DNA of 42,836 nt from Burkholderiales bacterium (GTDB lineage: Bacteria > Pseudomonadota > Gammaproteobacteria > Burkholderiales > SG8-39). How positions within the stretch are numbered: the stretch's first letter is position 1; each line of letters starts with the position of its first letter. Shown here piece after piece: positions 41,889 through 42,836 of the stretch. The notes under the pieces are model-generated. The model did no database searches. It was not told the DNA's origin and saw nothing but the letters and a program-made list of their open reading frames with translations. The DNA lies in the NCBI GenBank assembly GCA_026417035.1, contig JAOAEA010000032.1, forward strand, positions 1-42,836, read 5' to 3'. The position numbers were made by a program, and so were the translations under genes.

Positions 41889-42712
41889 ATGCGCCGCATC
41901 ACCCTCACCCAGTATCTCCTCGAGCAGCAGCGCGACGCCGGCATCATCGCCGCGGACTTGCGGCTGCTCATCGAGGTGGTGGCGCGCGCTTGCAAGGCGA
42001 TCTCGGTGGCGGTGTCGAAGGGCGCCCTCGGGGGCGTCCTCGGGGCGGCGGGCACCGACAACGTCCAGGGCGAGGCGCAAAAGAAACTGGACGTGCTCTC
42101 GAACGAGATCCTCATCGAAGCCAACGAATGGGGCGGCCACCTCGCCGCCATGGCCTCGGAGGAGATGGAGGGGCCGCACGCGATCCCCCACCGGTATCCG
42201 CGCGGTGAGTACCTGCTGCTCTTCGACCCGCTCGACGGCTCCTCGAACATCGACGTGAACGTGTCGATCGGCACGATCTTCTCGGTGCTGCGCGCGCCCG
42301 AGGGCGCAGGCGCCGTGGACGAGCGCGCGTTCCTGCAGCGCGGGCGCGACCAGGTCGCGGCCGGATTCGCGCTCTACGGCCCGACGACCATCCTCGTGCT
42401 CACCGTCGGCAACGGCACGGTCGGCTTCACGCTCGACCGCGAGCTCGGCAGCTTCGTCATGACCGCGCCGGACATCCGCATCCCGCCCGACACCGCCGAG
42501 TTCGCGATCAACATGTCGAACATGCGCAACTGGGGCGCGCCGGTGCGCCGCTACATCGACGAGTGCCTGGCCGGCAAGGACGGACCCCGGGGCAAGGACT
42601 TCAACATGCGCTGGGTCGCCTCGATGGTCGCCGACTGCTACCGGATCCTCTCGCGCGGCGGGGTGTTCATGTACCCGCGGGATGCGAAGCACAAGGAGGG
42701 GCGGCTGCGGCT
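41889..42712 (+). CDS. fbp: Class I fructose-1,6-bisphosphatase, C-terminus lost to the contig end
   Basis: About 274 residues of an expected 330-336. Hydrolyses fructose-1,6-bisphosphate to fructose-6-phosphate, needed for gluconeogenesis and for carbon flow to glycogen. Family motifs: [48 protein letters not shown] (metal and phosphate site), [20 protein letters not shown] and [19 protein letters not shown]. The family continues after GRLRL with a segment like LYEANP; here the reading changes to [11 protein letters not shown], so homology stops at about 42712. ATG follows TGGAGGACCC. The truncation is technical, not biological. Confidence 0.93.
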
Positions 42713-42817
42713 ATTTTCGGCAGACGGCAATGCAACACCCGCACCCATCTGCCGAGACTGGGTCAGCCCAGGCCGCAACCTTGATTATGTTCAGACATCA
42801 TAGCAAGCTGTTGGGGG
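42713..42817. other. Non-homologous tail, probable chimeric read sequence
   Basis: These 105 bases are visibly less GC-rich than the rest of the window and do not encode the fbp C-terminus; the frame closes with TAG at 42801 after residues with no family resemblance. Position just inside the adapter points to a chimeric read end or misassembly. Origin unknown. Confidence 0.75.
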
Positions 42818-42836
42818 CTGTCTCTTATACACATCT
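42818..42836. other. Nextera transposase mosaic-end adapter (artefact)
   Basis: CTGTCTCTTATACACATCT is the complete 19-base Nextera/Tn5 mosaic end in read-through orientation. It is a library adapter, not a transposon of this organism. Confidence 0.98.

Noticed and set aside
42818..42836. Transposon end as a sign of a Tn5-like mobile element
   Set aside because: Exact Nextera mosaic end at the contig terminus with a partial counterpart at the other terminus; it is a library adapter.

Overview
The window is a contig from a very GC-rich bacterium, roughly 70% G+C by eye, most likely a betaproteobacterium. The protein families support this: IcmF, a DUF302/DUF72 pair, a BCAM0308-type zinc protein, a DUF945 (YdgA-like) protein and a QseBC/TctDE-type two-component pair. 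This placement is inference; no rRNA or tRNA is present. Both ends are library artefacts. Bases 1-9 and 42818-42836 match the Nextera transposase mosaic end, and about 105 bases before the right adapter do not continue the fbp gene they follow.

Layout. 10-2850 (minus): 5'-part of icmF behind a VapBC-type toxin-antitoxin pair with an inverted-repeat operator. 2987-5566 (plus): a CBS-pair protein, then an OmpR-type regulator and sensor kinase. 5475-13452 (minus): a long gene train of AMP-forming acyl-CoA ligase, E1 alpha, flavodoxin, E1 beta, lipoyl E2, acyl carrier protein, an unknown protein, DUF302 and DUF72. 13777-29330: storage carbon. This holds glycogen phosphorylase, a GGDEF-EAL protein, a DUF945 protein, glycogen synthase, an ACP-ligase-acyltransferase fusion, glucokinase, a DUF2934 protein, ADP-glucose pyrophosphorylase and a GH57 glycosidase. 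29682-33654 (plus): a tight operon of RNA 3'-phosphate cyclase, an MJ1316/DUF504 protein, an M28 peptidase, a BON protein and a divergent PRPP synthetase. 33668-37814: an APH-like kinase, a PHA-synthase-like hydrolase, an RNase Z-like metallo-hydrolase and small proteins. 37868-39650: a THUMP protein, a BCAM0308-type zinc protein and a hibernation-factor/cold-shock fusion. 39657-41719 (minus): two phosphoribosyltransferases and a dienelactone-hydrolase-like protein. 41889-42712: truncated fbp.

How they fit together. Four FNR/ANR-like boxes (TTGAT-N4-ATCAA type) lie in the intergenic regions, at 13542, 29375, 38465 and 41789. Each is followed, 21 bases from its downstream edge, by a -10-like hexamer pointing at a gene. 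That is class II FNR geometry repeated four times. They head the E1/E2/ACP operon, the RNA-end-repair operon, the zinc/hibernation operon and the phosphoribosyltransferase operon. The fourth may also serve fbp. The simplest reading is a low-oxygen or dormancy island: carbon storage and mobilisation, ribosome hibernation, RNA end repair and PRPP metabolism under one oxygen-sensing regulator. From memory it resembles the low-oxygen-activated (lxa) locus of Burkholderia cenocepacia.

Intergenic DNA carries several repeat families: a two-hairpin element of about 90 bases in the leaders of storage genes, a 75-base tandem pair, diverged CTCTGCGTCC-type tracts and GGATTCG tracts. No CRISPR array, insertion sequence, phage gene, rRNA or tRNA was seen.
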